From Undaria pinnatifida (Eukaryota > Sar > Phaeophyceae > Laminariales > Alariaceae), in NCBI GenBank assembly GCA_012845835.1, contig JABAKD010000016.1, forward strand, positions 14,001,020 to 14,065,019: a DNA stretch of 64,000 nt, written 5' to 3'. The notes below the pieces were generated by a model, which worked only from the letters and a program-made list of their open reading frames with translations, was not told the origin of the DNA and searched no databases. The translations under genes and the position numbers were made by a program. This document shows, piece by piece, positions 45,936 to 59,600 of the stretch (positions are counted from its first letter, which is position 1; every line of letters starts with the position of its first letter).

Positions 45936-46665
45936 TACCCATGACTTTGTGGTACTAGCCTAACGGTCGCCCATGGGTCACTCGTGGGTCACCCATGAGT
46001 TTATGATACTAGCCCATGGGTCGTTCATAGGCAACACGTGGGTCACCCATAAGTTCACGGTACTGACCCATGTGTCGCCCACGAGTTCCATGGTGTGTAG
46101 CCCATAGGTCGCCCGTTGGTATAACCAACAGTCACCTATGACTTTTTGGTACTAGCCGATCGGTCGCCCATGGATCACTCGTGGTTCACCCATGAGTTTA
46201 TGATACTAGCCCATGGGTTGCTCAGGGGTCACACGTGAGTCACCCATGAGTTCACGGTACTAGCCCATGTGTCGCCCATAAATTCCATGGTATGTAGCCC
46301 ATGGGTCGCCCGTGGGTCATACTTGCGTCACCCGTGAGATTACGGTACTACCCTATGGGCCACCCATGGTTCACCCGTGGATCACGCCCATGGTTTTATT
46401 GTAGTAGCGCATGGGCCGCCCATGTACCACTCATGAGTTCATGATCGCAGCCCATGTGTCACCCATGGGTCACCCGTGGGTCACCCGTGAGTTCATGGTA
46501 CTAACCCGGGGGTCACCCATGGGCGACCCATGATTGATGCATGGTTTTGAGTGTTGGCCCATGGGTCGCACATGGGTCTCCCATGGAACGCCCATGGATC
46601 ATCGACGGTTCTTAGTGCTGGCTCATGCGTCTCCCATGGGTAGCCCGTGGCAGTGTACCCCATGG
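45936..46665. repeat. Satellite of CCATGGGTCGCC units, right block
   Basis: Continuation of the left block with the same units, ending at CCCCATGGAATTCC. Confidence 0.95.
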
Positions 46666-47052
46666 AATTCCCAGAAAGAAAAAAGATGTACATCACAACT
46701 TAGAATTTGTTTTAAGTAACATGAATGAAAAGGAAGAGGAAAAAAGTCACTCTTTTCCTTTTGGTGTCACCGAGATGGCCAAACAGCGATACAACTACAT
46801 CGAGAGAAATGCGCGCGAAAAATAAGGGAGAGCTACGAGTACAAAAATAAGGGAGAGCTAGGAGTACAACCTAGGGACGGTTATGAACATGTGTACATAC
46901 CAACAATCTAACGTTCGGTGACACCGATACACCAGATCAGCAGGCGGACGGACACAGCGATAATTCGACCCTGTGAGGTCGTTGGGGCCCCCGTATGAGT
47001 GGTGGCGCATCCATCCAACATTGACGCTCCGAGGTCAAATTTTCAAGCTTAC

Positions 47053-47124
47053 CGCGAACAAACTCCCAACCCCGTCTACTCTCGAGGGCACCTTGTTGAA
47101 TAATCCTCTAATTGTGCGCTCCAT
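47053..47124 (-). CDS. Candidate first exon, 24 codons
   Basis: A Met codon followed by ERTIRGLFNKVPSRVDGVGS, LFA, then a GCG|GTAAGC donor at 47052. Codon use looks biased, but there is no recognised domain or partner exon. A hydrophobic Met-started frame, MPVSVTINSKTILRVLSMFV at about 47562 (minus), might be a separate signal-peptide exon; that is weaker still. Confidence 0.25.
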
Positions 47125-49795
47125 GGCTCGAAGGGTCGGAAACACAGACAGGTGACCGTCTGGGTTGTTGTTGTGGTTCGCCTGTTGGCTGTTTATCGGG
47201 CGTGTGTGCGGCTGTATTGCCTGCATTGCCTGTATTGCCGTGTTAGAGATCGGCTCTTTGCCTTTCGTTTTCCGTCTCTTGTATGTTTAGACAGGCCCTT
47301 CATAAAGGACTTGAGTGATACCTTAATGTTGAGACATCCCAAGCTGGGGTGCAGCATGTTCTGAGAATTTTCTGAGGTCCTAACATGAGGAGTTCAACAT
47401 CAACATCAACACCATCCATCATCACCCGAAACGTGACGTCAAACACATTCGTTCGCACAGCAGCTCGATCAATACTTCTATGCGCAGCTAGTGCTAAAAC
47501 AAACATACTGAGTACTCGTAATATTGTCTTACTATTAATGGTCACACTAACCGGCATTTTCTCTTTTGGGGAGGTTAACCGGTAACAGGTAAAGAGGTGA
47601 CAAACATAATATGGCCCCAAAAAAAACAAAACCCTGCCGTGGGATGCCATTTTTTTTTCCCGGTAGCTGGTACACGCGATCATATCGGCAGGCGACGAAT
47701 GTTAACGTTCGATGTTTTCGTGGCTTGTCCCTCCGAACAACGTAATTGTTTGTTTTTTGCGAACACACGTCCACCTCGCAACAAGCCTTGTTGATGGACC
47801 TATTATACGCGTTAATGGCTCCGTCACACGTTCTCTCTCGAGCTGGGGAGGTATACTACGTGCGTTCCACTCGTGCCAACGGCGCCTGGGCTCCAAGTAT
47901 TGAATGCGCTTCCCCTTCAGATTCCAGTGCGCCAAATTATACCAGGTAGTACGCTGAAGAAGGGACGGCTTGATTGGGTTGGTTGCTACGGTTGCTGTCT
48001 GTATTACATACTCTTCTCAGCTACGGCAGCGTTTGTCATTGCACATATGCTTCACGTACACAGCCAAAATCACGGCGGTATGTCGCGAAACAAATATATC
48101 ACAAGTACCAACAACGCAGCTTGCAAGATGAGTATTGACCCTAAATTCGTCGAACTCACAGCTGACGTCCTTGAAATGTTTTTATAAAACATAACTGTGG
48201 CTGTTTTGCCTGGCGAAGCAATCTGCAACAGACAGCAACGACGACACTCCCCCGAACCAAGCTGTCCCTCTTTCAGCGCACAAGATAATAAAGTAGAAAC
48301 AGTACGTAAACGCATGGTATACCTACTATTAATAATAGTGCTAATAGGGTTAAACCTACATCGTGTGAGGCTCCTCATCTGTCCTCAGCTCGTGAACTAT
48401 CTATCGATCTACCTATCTGTCTATCTGTCTATCTATCCATCTATCTATCTATCTATCTATCTATACCTTACCTAACAACCGACGCTGAGAATGAATCAAG
48501 CGGCAGCATTATTTGCAATGCCATGGTATAACTATCTAGTTAAAAGTAAGTGCACACCAAATGTTGTCAAGCACATGCTGTTCCACCGATGTTAGGTAGC
48601 TTCTTCGCCTAATTGATATAATTGAGGAATGCTAACTAAGTGAGAAATATTATGACCACATAGTGATATTTCCGACCCTATCGTAACACGGGCCACTCGT
48701 TGCTCGGAGCCCGGGCACCGCTGGAACCATAACGAAAAGCGAAAAATGCCCTTACCCCCCCCCCCCCCAGCTTCAGAGAGGACGTGCTCATGGACGAAAT
48801 AACTCATGTGATAATGTGTATTGCCTTGTTATCTCCCTATCCATCTCGGCAACCGGTGGCAGTCTCGACCCACTCGCGTGACCATCCAACCTAAAATTAA
48901 GCACTTAAGCAGTATACTGGGGAAAAGCACGGCAAAGCGTATCGTTGGCGCTGCGTTACAGTACTACCAGGTACTGTTTATAGACGGAACCCCACGCACG
49001 CATCGCAGCATCCCTGTGATTCCTTTCTTCGATTACGCAAGCTGGTAGTGATTCTCAGGCCGAGGAATCGCCCGCAATAGCGATGAGAGCCGGGAGGGAC
49101 AACCGAGAGCGTAGACTAGGGCGATGAAACAGGAAACGCCAGCAGGCCTGTACAGCCTGATCGAGCCCGATGCTCGTTTAGAGCCTTGCCAAACGTGCCC
49201 TATCGGCAGCAAAACAACTTGCAGATCATAGGCCGATTAGGCTGTTACCAGCGGGTGGAGTAAGAACGAATGCCATTATCTGCGGCACATTTGTGACGGC
49301 ATCTAGACGTTTGGGTGGAGGTAGTGTTGGATGGACTCGAGGCTGATGGGACTTTCGTTGAGGTTTCCGAAATTGCTGGTGTTGGTCTTGTCGGGGCTCC
49401 CGACTTTGCTGACGACTGACGGCTGTCATGATGATGTCGACACGCGGGGTATTGACGGCAATCATGACATACGACTTGTGCATGCGAGGTAGTATTGTAG
49501 GAGGCACGGCGCGGACGATAGCTTTGAGGTGAAATCGTACAGGGAGCTTAGCTTACTGGTTGGATAACGCTGTTGTTCCCGCGATCTACCTAGCAATGCA
49601 ACGTCCAACAGGCTGGTAGCGGCTATTGCGTGCTAGCACGGCTCCTGTGTGTGATCAAAGCCCGACGATAGACATTCGGTCTCGGGCGATATATTTCAAC
49701 AAAACTTACGCTAAGAAACGCTTAACCCCTTTGGAACTCCATCTACGTTTCGGGTCCGAACTGCTTGGAATAACTGCTGCAGCATCTTTTTTGCA
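47125..49795. other. No supported gene
   Basis: Holds a family A core copy at 48115-48190 (TTGCAAGATGAGTATTGACC, frame MSIDPKFVELTADVL), a CTAT microsatellite (48396-48471) and a run of 14 C near 48760. A plus-strand frame at 48880-49048 (ILGKSTAKRIVGAALQYY..) is unassigned. Confidence 0.5.
48396..48471 (+). repeat. CTAT tetramer microsatellite
   Basis: CTAT units with CTGT and CCAT variants. Confidence 0.95.
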
Positions 49796-50140
49796 GTGGA
49801 AACAGTTACCCTTCCCATCACTGAGTCGGAATATGTAGCCATGACCGACGGGGCGAAGGAAGCCCTCTGCGCAATGTGTTAGGTGTTGCCTGGGGATAGG
49901 TGTTAGATATCGCCGAGTTTTGGTGTGTTTTGCGGGGAGCGAGAGTGCCTGCCCCTAACGTGGCCGTCATAAATCCATCGGGCTCGTCCGACTCCAAGCA
50001 CGTCAACAACGCAAGATACCACTTCCTGCTCGAGTTTGAAAATAAAGGGGACATATCGGGTATCAAGTATTTCCTCACAGAAGACCCATTCTGCGAACGT
50101 GTCTCCGCACAGAAAACCAACCTGCGGACGTTCCCTCGAG
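49796..50140 (+). pseudogene. Ty1/copia retrotransposon RNase H remnant
   Basis: Frame 1 reads ETVTLPITESEYVAMTDG, AKEALCAMC, then stop; this matches the copia RNase H start (usually ..ALSTTEAEYVAL). After a frameshift, VAVINPSGSSDSKHVNNARY, HFLLEFENKGDISGIKYF and LTEDPF match its end (usually ..SKHIDVRYHF.RE......V.TEDQ.AD). It is broken by a stop and a shift. No LTR or other pol domains were found nearby. Confidence 0.75.
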
Positions 50141-52284
50141 AGCTCGTATTGGTAGCGATGGGTTTAAAAAATGCCACGTTTTTCTTTAACGAGTACAAGT
50201 GTTCCCCGTGCGGGCAGGCGTTTGCTCCTATGTTCGTTGACACGTGCTAGATGACATAGCGTCAGGCGAGGCCTTCGTCATCGTCATAGGTTGTCTCACC
50301 GAAAAACGTCGCAGTAAACGGCAGCAGATACCGGCAGGTTTTTTCGCCGGAGTATCACGGAGATTTGTAGACGAAGAATGTTGCATATGGGACATTTTTT
50401 ATTGCAACAAGGAAAATTGTCGTGGGAATGTTTCTAGAGTAACTCCACGGCCTAGCACCGTTTGCTTGCACGTTGTTGTGGTTGGCGACCGTTACCCCGG
50501 ATGATGTAACCCACCCGATAACCCCTCCCCCCTTCCGTTCGTCGATGTGCATAACTACTTCTGGGTCCATCTAGCATTGCATATTCATTTTAATATCATG
50601 CTCACAGCATGCTTCAAAGTATACGGTGGTGTGCTTGTTGTTGCGCTGTTTCTCCAAGTCTGCAAGTGGTTGTTGTGAACTTGCTCGTCCTACGCCCATT
50701 GGCTCTATTCGAACACCATGTACTTGATACCGCCACCTAGAGCTGCGAACGCTCGCATATCCACAGGTATGTTTGCTCTATCTGTGGCAAAGGACGCAGA
50801 GGAATGCCCCCCCCCCCCCGCTCTCCCCTCTGCAAAGAACGGGCCGTCCCTTTGTTCAGGTTCAGCTGTGAGCTACGAAGGTTTCGGAGTTTAAAGCTGC
50901 GGGTCACTACAGTAAAAAGCAAGTGTTTTTTTTATTCGGCGTGACTCGAACAATGGTAGTACCTTCGATTTCGGCGAACTAATCGACTCAGAGTTTCCAT
51001 ACGAAGATGCTTGTTGTGGTGATAGTCACGCACACATGCGATGCAACGGGCGGAGCACAAGATGCCACAGCCTGCTGTACGTAGTTTTGATGTGAGCATT
51101 TTGATGTGAGCATTTAGTCTCTTTTGTACTAAATGTGCGACACGAGTTAGAGCGCCAGCTAGCGCTCCCACTTTTGGCGTTTCGCCGCCCATCTACCGTT
51201 TTCATTCGCCCTTGCTTTGTTCTTCCCCCCCGCCCCTTCGCACATGGCCATTTCACCGCCTACTACCCATGCATCGCCTCCCACACTCATTCAGATGCCT
51301 CGAAACAAAATGTGGAGCAGCCATTAGGGACTGGTGAACACATCCTGCAGACGTGCAAGGCGGGTAGCACGGTACCCAGGACGAGGTGGGAGCAGCCAGG
51401 GAGGAATTGACAACTCTTGAGCTGGAAGAGGACACATAGCCAGGGCGGGCGTTTCGCCGGTCTTGAAATGGAATTGACAGCTCTGGTGGCTTTCATGGCA
51501 AGTGCACATAGCCTTGGCGAGCATTGCGCCCAACGGAGGGGGGCGGGGATCTCCGGTAGTCATGATACCCATTTTAAGCGGAAGGGTGACTCTGGTGTAT
51601 GCGCAAGTACAAGGCCGGCGAGCGAGTAGTCCTATAGCGTGCATGACACCCCAAGGATAGCTCTGGCAGACGCGTTATTTTTTCGGAGGAGGAGAGATTG
51701 CTGCTTGTATCCTTTTAGAACCGCACCGAATTTTGTTTGGAACAAATTTCTAGGAATCTGTTGGAGGTAATTTTTGTTATTCTAGAAGGGTAGGCCCTAG
51801 CACCTCATGGTGGGGTGCATGCTGGCCGTGAGAGGGGGACGAAGTACCCGTGAGGGCACCGCACCCCACGGAGGAAAACCTATTCCTATCCCGATAGAGA
51901 TTCCCTATCCCGACAGAGATGGACGGGTAGGCGTGGGCTGCAGGTATATGAACAGAGGCCTCCACTCGGCCTGCTACGTCACCTACGAACCCGATGAACT
52001 CAGGTGTCAGGCAGAGGACGCGCTTATTTTCTTCCACCCCCTCCCCGTCCCTCCCCTCCCCCCCTTCTTCCCTCTCCCCCCCCCCCCTCCCCTTCCCCCC
52101 TCTCATCTCTCCCGTCGAGAGTGTCGTGTGGCTGTCCTTTCTGGCCACCTAGGAGCTGGGGGGGATGACCCGACGATATGGCGGAATCCGACGCCAAGCA
52201 TTTGGACATCAGTCCGTTTTGATGCTGTAACGGCGTATCTTGGTGCGTGATCTGACACGGGGGAAAGTAGAGCGGCGCACTACA
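50141..52284. other. No supported gene
   Basis: Some open frames run to 50250 after the copia remnant and at 51807-52060 (plus), without recognised domains. There are C-rich runs at 50807-50820 and 52025-52100. Confidence 0.5.
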
Positions 52285-53220
52285 CTTAATCGGACTCGGT
52301 TTGAGATTAAGGCCAGCGCGGTAGGCGCGACTGAGATTCAACACGTTTTTTGCGTTTCGTGCGTCAAGGAGGTAGCCGGTGCGACCAGCGCAACCGAGAT
52401 GGATCCCAACTTTTGTTTAACTTGATTTGAGACAGCGCGTCAGACAAAATCTATCTTCGGTTTAGTTGGATATAGAGTTAGGGCAAGGCCAGGGGATCCG
52501 TCACGGCCGAGCCTAATCCTGTGTTTAGTTTGACTTCACATAGGTTGAGGGTGGGGCCAGTGCGTCCATCGCGGCCGAAGTTGATCCCGTTTTGTTTTTA
52601 TCGTTGCGAGGATGGGGGTAAGACCAGCGCGTTCGCCGCGGCCGAGCCTTATCCTGTGTTTTGTTAGCCCTGACTTAGTTTGAGGGTCAGGGTAGGACCA
52701 GCGCGTCGACCGCGGCGGAGCTTGATTCCGATTATGTTTTACTCGATGCAAGGATGGGGGCGAGGCCAGCACGCCTGCCGCGGCCGAGCTTGATCCTGTG
52801 TTCTGATTGGTGTGACGTAGTGAGGCTAAGACTGACGCCAGCGGGTCCTCCGCGGCCGAGCCTGATCCTATGTTTTGTTGGGTTTGACTTGGTTTGGGAG
52901 TGAGCGGCTTGGTTTGAGGGCAAGGGCGATGCCAGCGCATCCATCCGCTGCGGTCGAGCGTGGGCCCGTGCTTGTTTTACGCTGTTTTGAGGATGAGGTT
53001 GACGCCAGCGCGCAGGCGAGCTTAGCCCGTGTCTTGTTTGCCTAGGTTTGAGCGAGGGGCGGGGGCGGCAGCGCGTTCGTCGAGGCAGAGCTTGATCGCG
53101 TGCTTTTGTTAAACTTGGCATGGGTCGGCGGTCAACGTGTGGGGGCCATCGCGTCAGGCGCGAGAAGTTTGATGTGGTTTGTGTGCAGAGTAGGTGTGGT
53201 GAGCATCCAGGAATGTTCTC
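52285..53220. repeat. GC-rich minisatellite, about 90-110 bp units
   Basis: About nine diverged units built on GGCCAGCGCGTC, CGCGGCCGAGCTTGATCC and TGTTTTGTT, with spacing from about 80 to 110 bp. All frames across it are repeat artefacts. Confidence 0.85.
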
Positions 53221-56200
53221 GTTGAAGGGGGCAAGCTGTTTGACACGTGAGGGAGTAGTGCGGCGCATTTGGCGTGCTGTGGAGGGTTATTCATGAAACG
53301 GAAAAAAACAGGAAAACGCGGCTAGGTTTTCTCCTCTTTCTAGGTTAGGGTAGAATAGCTCGGGTCCACCGTGTGAATTATCGCGTGGCTGGCCTTTGTT
53401 CGGCTAACTGGCCGGGGGGGGGGGCTGCCGAGAATGTGAGTAAACCAATGTATGTAGGCTTACCGGTTAGGGCGTGGCAATTTGGGTGAGGGGATGAAGG
53501 CAAACCAACCACGGGGGAGTACGCCTTTCTGCTTATATGCGTGGAACAAGCGTCCACCTCTCTGGTGGGGCACTTGTTCGTTTCCGGCCTATTGCGTCTG
53601 TCTTTAGCAGACGAGCACCTACTAAGTCGAGGAGATACTGTAGATTGGCCTAGGTCGTTGTACGTACTCGGTGAGCATGGGCGTGATGATATTGGAAACA
53701 GTACTCAGTACTCAGGTAGGTGTGGCACGGGGTCTGGGTGAGGTGTTTTGGTCCCGAGTGGAAACGACGATAACACATTGGGTGTCATTTGATGTTTTTG
53801 GCACGAGAGTGACCTTCACTTTGCATGATGCACGCACCGCGCACATTCATAACGGAAGTAGTGAGGTCAGCCAACGGAGAGCAATTGGGTCCAAAAGGGC
53901 GATGCAGGCTAGGGGCTACACTGCACATCTTGCCATACACGGTATTAATCGTGGGATGTTCGCCCACAGAAAACGTTACTCTTAGGCAGAAGTGCACCTG
54001 TCAACCAATCAAAGCGGCAGTAGGTGAACAACGCATGTATTACATTAGTTACGGAAATAATGAAAAATAAATACAAAGTGAGTTGAATGTGACGCTCAAC
54101 CTATTGCGTCATGAAGCGGCTGGCCAAACCATGACTATGCAGATGCCTGCAGCTCTTAGCAATACGGGGATCATAGTGGAACTTGGCCAACAACGTGACT
54201 CCGTCGGCGTCATGCACGCGTTGACGACCATAGAAGATCTCGTTCAAAAGCTGAAAAAGTTAGGGCGTTAGCACCGCTATTTTGTGGGTAGATTTGCCCA
54301 ATATTCCTCCTCATCGCCCAAAACAATAAGTCACGATGTCACGATCGGACAAAACTCACTCATCACATTGATCACGGTTTGCAACGCTCCGCTATTTTGT
54401 GGGTGGATTTGCCCAATATTCCTCCTCGTCGCCCAAAACAGGAAGTCACGATGTCAAGATCGGACAACACTCACTCATCACATTGATCACGCTTTGCAAC
54501 GCTTGACATAACGTTGTTTCATCTTCTCTCGTTTGACACGTCTGCGCAAGGTTTCACATATGACAATAAACCCATGCATTTAGAGAAAAAAACCGAGCTC
54601 CACGTTTCAGCCCGTCCTGATAATAATCACACAAAAAATCGCAAGTTCTGGGCAAAACGTGCTAAACAACAAAAAATATATAATAGCAAGCATACAACGT
54701 CAGGACCTAGGCCTATACCAACGACACAACGCCGCCCTTACGCGTAAAGTCAGTGCAAGGCACGCCCTATGCGGTCGCATTTCGTACGCCAAATGAAAAG
54801 AGGCGAAGCAAGAACGTTATCGAGATATATAATCACCCCACCCCCCCAGCATGAAAACAGCAAACGATGAACCGATTTTATCCTCCACAGCTAATTTGAC
54901 CTACAACTTCCACGGCAAAATAATATTAAAACAGCACATTACTACACCGAATATCAGAAGTAGAACGCCACGCTATTCGCCGGCATCACAGACACGTACC
55001 AGATACCCTGTTTCACTACGTAAGTTCGGTGCAACGATCTTATTGATCACCGAATAATATCCCACCACGACTACGCGCCAAGGGTGATGCTCAATTATGG
55101 CCAACGACGGTAAGAAAATCGCCATTTTCTAAAAAATGACATTTTCTTGTAAAAAATATGACAATTTTCTTACTGTTGTATTTCAATACAGGCTCAATGC
55201 TCTCGACACCGCGCGGGCCCAGCGCGTCACGACCGACGTTTTCAATAGCCGCATGTTTTCGTTCGTCCTTTCGAATCGCGCGTGCACATCAACGCCAAAA
55301 AAAACCATGGGCGCGCAGAGCCTATCACGGTTTGCTTAATCCTGTTGAATCGCATGTGCATGTCAGTGCAAAACAGTAAGTACCCCGGTGCAAAACAGCG
55401 CAAACACGTCAACGCAGAACAGCGTAAGTACGTCAATGCAAGGCAGCACTGCGCACAGCAAAAAAAACAGCGTATGTCTTACGCGTCATTGCACAATCAC
55501 ACGAATACGCAAAAGCTGATTTCAGACGTAGAACACCGTTCCCTTTGCCAGCAAATGCACAAATGATAAAAAGAAAGGGTGTCGGCCATCTGGTCGCCGC
55601 TCTCTAGAACAGGAGACAGCGGAGTCATTTTATTTCGTAAGTTCTTCCTCAACGAGTGCCTCCACAAAACACCAAGAGCGCTCAACACAACAAAACACAG
55701 CAAAACAGAAAGGAAACTTGGCCCCGGCGGGGTCGACCCGAGCCGAGGCAAAAAAAACAACAAACAAAAGTTGGTGTGGTCGCTGAGGATGTGTACAGTC
55801 CAGCCTTGTGCCTTGAGCGTATGCCAACGTAAGCCCTGGGGCTGAGCGTTGCTCGTAGGTCAATCACTCTTCCGGAGTGGGTTCTGTGGGTAGAAGTGCA
55901 TTGGGGAATCGAGGAGGCGTGCGGGGAGGGTGCGATCGGTATAAATAAGCAAAAGCTGTCCGTTTGCAAGCAACAAGCCGTTGCTGTTACAAAATATCAG
56001 GTAGACCGACACTCTCCCCTTGGCAGGCTATGCATCTTTTCGTAAATTGCTGCACGGTATTAATAGCTTGGCTTTCCAGTCCTTGGTTGTGCAAGTTGAT
56101 TCCTCGAGCGCTCAATTACCCCACGTGCATGAAAACAGAAATAAAAAAAAAAACACATTTCCACGTGGAGTTGAGCCATACCGCTAAACGCGAAAATGCT

Positions 56201-56649
56201 CACCACAACTACAACAATCGATCGACCTACACCTCAACCGCTTCAGCGGAATGCTACTTCTACTTCAGGCAACCAACTAAAACGGGGACAAAACACACAA
56301 AGCAGACCTTAACCCCTTTAGATCTGCATCGACGAATTCAGGAAGAATGTTCTTGGAATGATAACTTTCGCAGTTTAAAGGTGTAAAGACACAGACACGG
56401 CCACGGCCACGGACGCAGAAGGGTACAGTAACGGCCAGGTCAAACACGCGGCTCTTGAAGAAAACCGCCACAACCAAGACAAAAAAGTTAGCACAGCTGT
56501 CGCTATCCATAACTGTCGTCAACTTGCGTGCTTTCGTGGTCGATGGTCAGCGGTCGTAATAGCCACCTCGAACGGAGTCCTTCTTTTTTGGCAGTGTGCA
56601 ACATTAGAAACTCGCTTTCGCTCATAAAACCTAACTGGTACACCGGTAC
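53221..56649. other. No supported gene
   Basis: Several medium open frames occur at 53.6-54.3 kb on the plus strand (for example VVRSANGEQLGPKGRCRLG), which might be another decayed retroelement, but I could not match a domain. A tandem duplication is at 54274-54503. Confidence 0.45.
54274..54503 (+). repeat. 115-bp tandem duplication
   Basis: CCGCTATTTTGTGGGT starts both units (54274 and 54389); only a handful of substitutions separate them, so it is young. Confidence 0.95.
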
Positions 56650-59600
56650 CTAATACTCGTAAAGGGCTGAAAAGAGGACACATGCCAAGGAGAGCGCAGG
56701 CAAGGCCAGCCACACGCAGCTTGTCCAATGCAATGCGGGGGTCTTACCGTTGTTGGTGTTGCCCATGATGCTGTTCACAATGCTCATCGGGTAGTACATC
56801 ACGGCGCCAAACAGCGATGAGACAGTCGAGCCGATGGCGTTGGTCGTGTTTCCCACAATAGACTGGAGACGTCAAGCACAACACGACAGAGTCAGAGACG
56901 CACGAAACAAAAAACAACAGCGCATCGGGTTATCGTCGAGGATTAAACAAGCAACAGCACGGCGGCTTTGTAGAGTCGATAACACGCACAAGACAAAAAA
57001 AGACAATAGCACAACGGGTCAGAGTCGAGGAGACGCATAGACGCATACGGCAAAAAGAAACAACAGCACGACGGGTTAGGGTCAAGAACATGCACGACAC
57101 AAGTAACACCACAACGGCTTGTTAAACTGCACCGTCGCGTCCGAGACAAAGACTCGGAATGAGAGCCGGGCCAACAGGCAAACATGAGGGTAGTAATAGA
57201 ACTGTCAGTATCTGGGAAAAAAAATAGCAGTGACCACGTGTCAAGCAAAAATCAGAAGCTGACAATGGGAAAGATGAACACTATTCTCCTACTCGAGTTA
57301 ACCCTTTGGGACTTGGTTATATCTTGATTACAGTATACAGCAGTCTTGATTATTGATACAGACTACAAAGGGACGAGCGAGACCCAATCAAGCGTCTAGC
57401 ATAAGTTTGAGGCAATCCGAGTATCGTCATGCCTGACGAATACCTAACAGATACATAGATTTCTGCGTTGCAGTTCGAGCACACATCTCTTACACCACTG
57501 GCAGCTCGGATTGCTTCATGTAGACGACGCTGGTATCGTCAGCTTTTCTTGTCAATTTTTGAGTTTGAAATCCCAACGAGTTTACTCTTGTACTATCGCA
57601 AAAACAAAACACAAATCCTAAGCGGTTTGTCCCCTAAACGTCCTCAAAACGAGAGGACAGGCTCCCGTCTATGCCGTATATATAGGATGTCCTGCTCTGC
57701 ACGACTTGTGCCATCGTCGTCGCGCAAACATGATGCCAAAACGCGATGCACACTTGCTTTTCACTGCTGTGCAATTGACACGCACTCAAAGGTTTGCGAA
57801 TTAACAGATGTCTATTAATTGCTACAATCTATCTGCGGGGATAAGTAAACGGAACGCCGTAGATCAGATCAGTTCATGTGTGGGAGACAAAGCGACCCAA
57901 ACGAAATGACTGCAATCACTGTAACTGGAGGGGGGGGGGAGGGGCTATCAAATATGCGACCCCGGATCTGAGTTACGAAAAGAGAGGAAGCAGGAGAAGA
58001 GTGCGACGACATTAGATGGGGCGGAAAACACATACAAAAAGGTTGTACCTTGACACCGTCGACCACATCACCGGCAGTGCACTTGGCGGAGTGGACAACG
58101 TTGCCCGTGGTGGAGGTGACGTGAATCACGGCACTTCCAGTGGTGCTTGTCACGTTGTTAACGGCGTCCCCCGCCATGGCCGTGGCGCCGTTGTAGGTGT
58201 CACAAACAGCGCCAAACACCTGAAGCATACATACCAGGTACAATGGTAGCAAGTTGGAAATAGTTTTAGGTATGCTTAGCGCGGCTGTAGGTGTGCCGGG
58301 CAGCGCTAAACGTCTAAATATGCATATACCAGTAGCATTTTTTTTACTAATCGTTTTTAGCACGCTTGTAGCGTCCTCCGCCATAATAGCCGTAGCGCCG
58401 TCGTAGGTGTACAAAACAGCGTCAAGCACCTCAAGTACACACACGGTTTTTACCATAAGTCACGTCCACGGTGAACAATCAGTCATTCAAGACACGTTCA
58501 CGATGAACAAAGCCTTCGACTCGGTACTGGTCCGACTTCGACGGCAGCTGAGACCATGAGAAACTGCAACCCGCCTTCGAGGGCACATACTCGAACTCCG
58601 CCAAAGTCTGTTCATCATCTCCTATAAACGCCGGTGGAGCGTACATCGGTAAGGGCGTCCTATCCCGACAAAAGCAACTTACAACGACCCATGCTAAGGC
58701 ATATGAAACCGATACACGTGCTGGATCAAGGTCTAATGGACATGACTAGATTGCATAAGATCTACGAAGCGTGGCACAGCTCATCGAAATAATGTCTTCG
58801 TAAAGCTGGCCGTAGTGAAGACCGTAAAGACATGATGTCGTCGACAGACAGGCGACGGGAGGGCGACGGGAGGGCGACGGGGGGTGGGGGGATCCTGTAA
58901 AAAAGGGCCGATGGCCGGGGGGGGGGGGCAGGGAACAGGGGATTCCACCAACAGCAACCAAAACGAATGGTTGACTGACCTGATTCCACACGTTTCCGAC
59001 CGTGTCGTTCGCAGAGCCGCACGCCTTGCCGACGCCGTCGCCCACGTCGCAAGCCACTCCCTAGCGTACAAACAAGGATGCGCGTATTATGGTACGTCGG
59101 GGGGTCAAACGTTGGTCGGGGCGGGATATTCACGTGTCACGGGGAACATGCTGTTGTTGTTGTCGTCGTTGTCGACATACTGGATCTGATTAGTACCTGT
59201 GCGTAGCTGCCAGCAGGGACGCTTCCAAGTGCTGCAGTAGAATAGGTGTCTGAGTTGTTTTAGTTGTTGCTGTTCTCTTATTAATTCGCATAATCAAGTC
59301 CGTGGTCACAGGATAGGCTCCAGTCACTCTGAAATGGAGGAATACCCCAGGGGAAAAACGAAAAAAAAACAAAAGTGGTACACGCCGATATCAAAGCTGA
59401 CGCAATTCATGCCTCCGGCAGAAAAATACAGAAAAGTGAATTCGGGAGTAAGCCTACGATGTGCCAGGTCCTGGTATGTGTGGGTGATACGACAGCTGCA
59501 GTTCAACAGAGTAGGACCTGATGCTAGTTAAAGCACGGCATCTTCACGTCTTCACTTCATGTCACATAAGCTAACCTTTTCATGATGCCAACAATGACTC

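Noticed and set aside
52536-53268. Long minus-strand frames of 134 and 178 codons
   Set aside because: They follow the GC-rich minisatellite units; a repeat whose frame happens to stay open.
53671-54271. Copia protease or other pol domain
   Set aside because: Some stretches look retroelement-like, but no DSGA-type or other catalytic motif could be found, so no feature was called.
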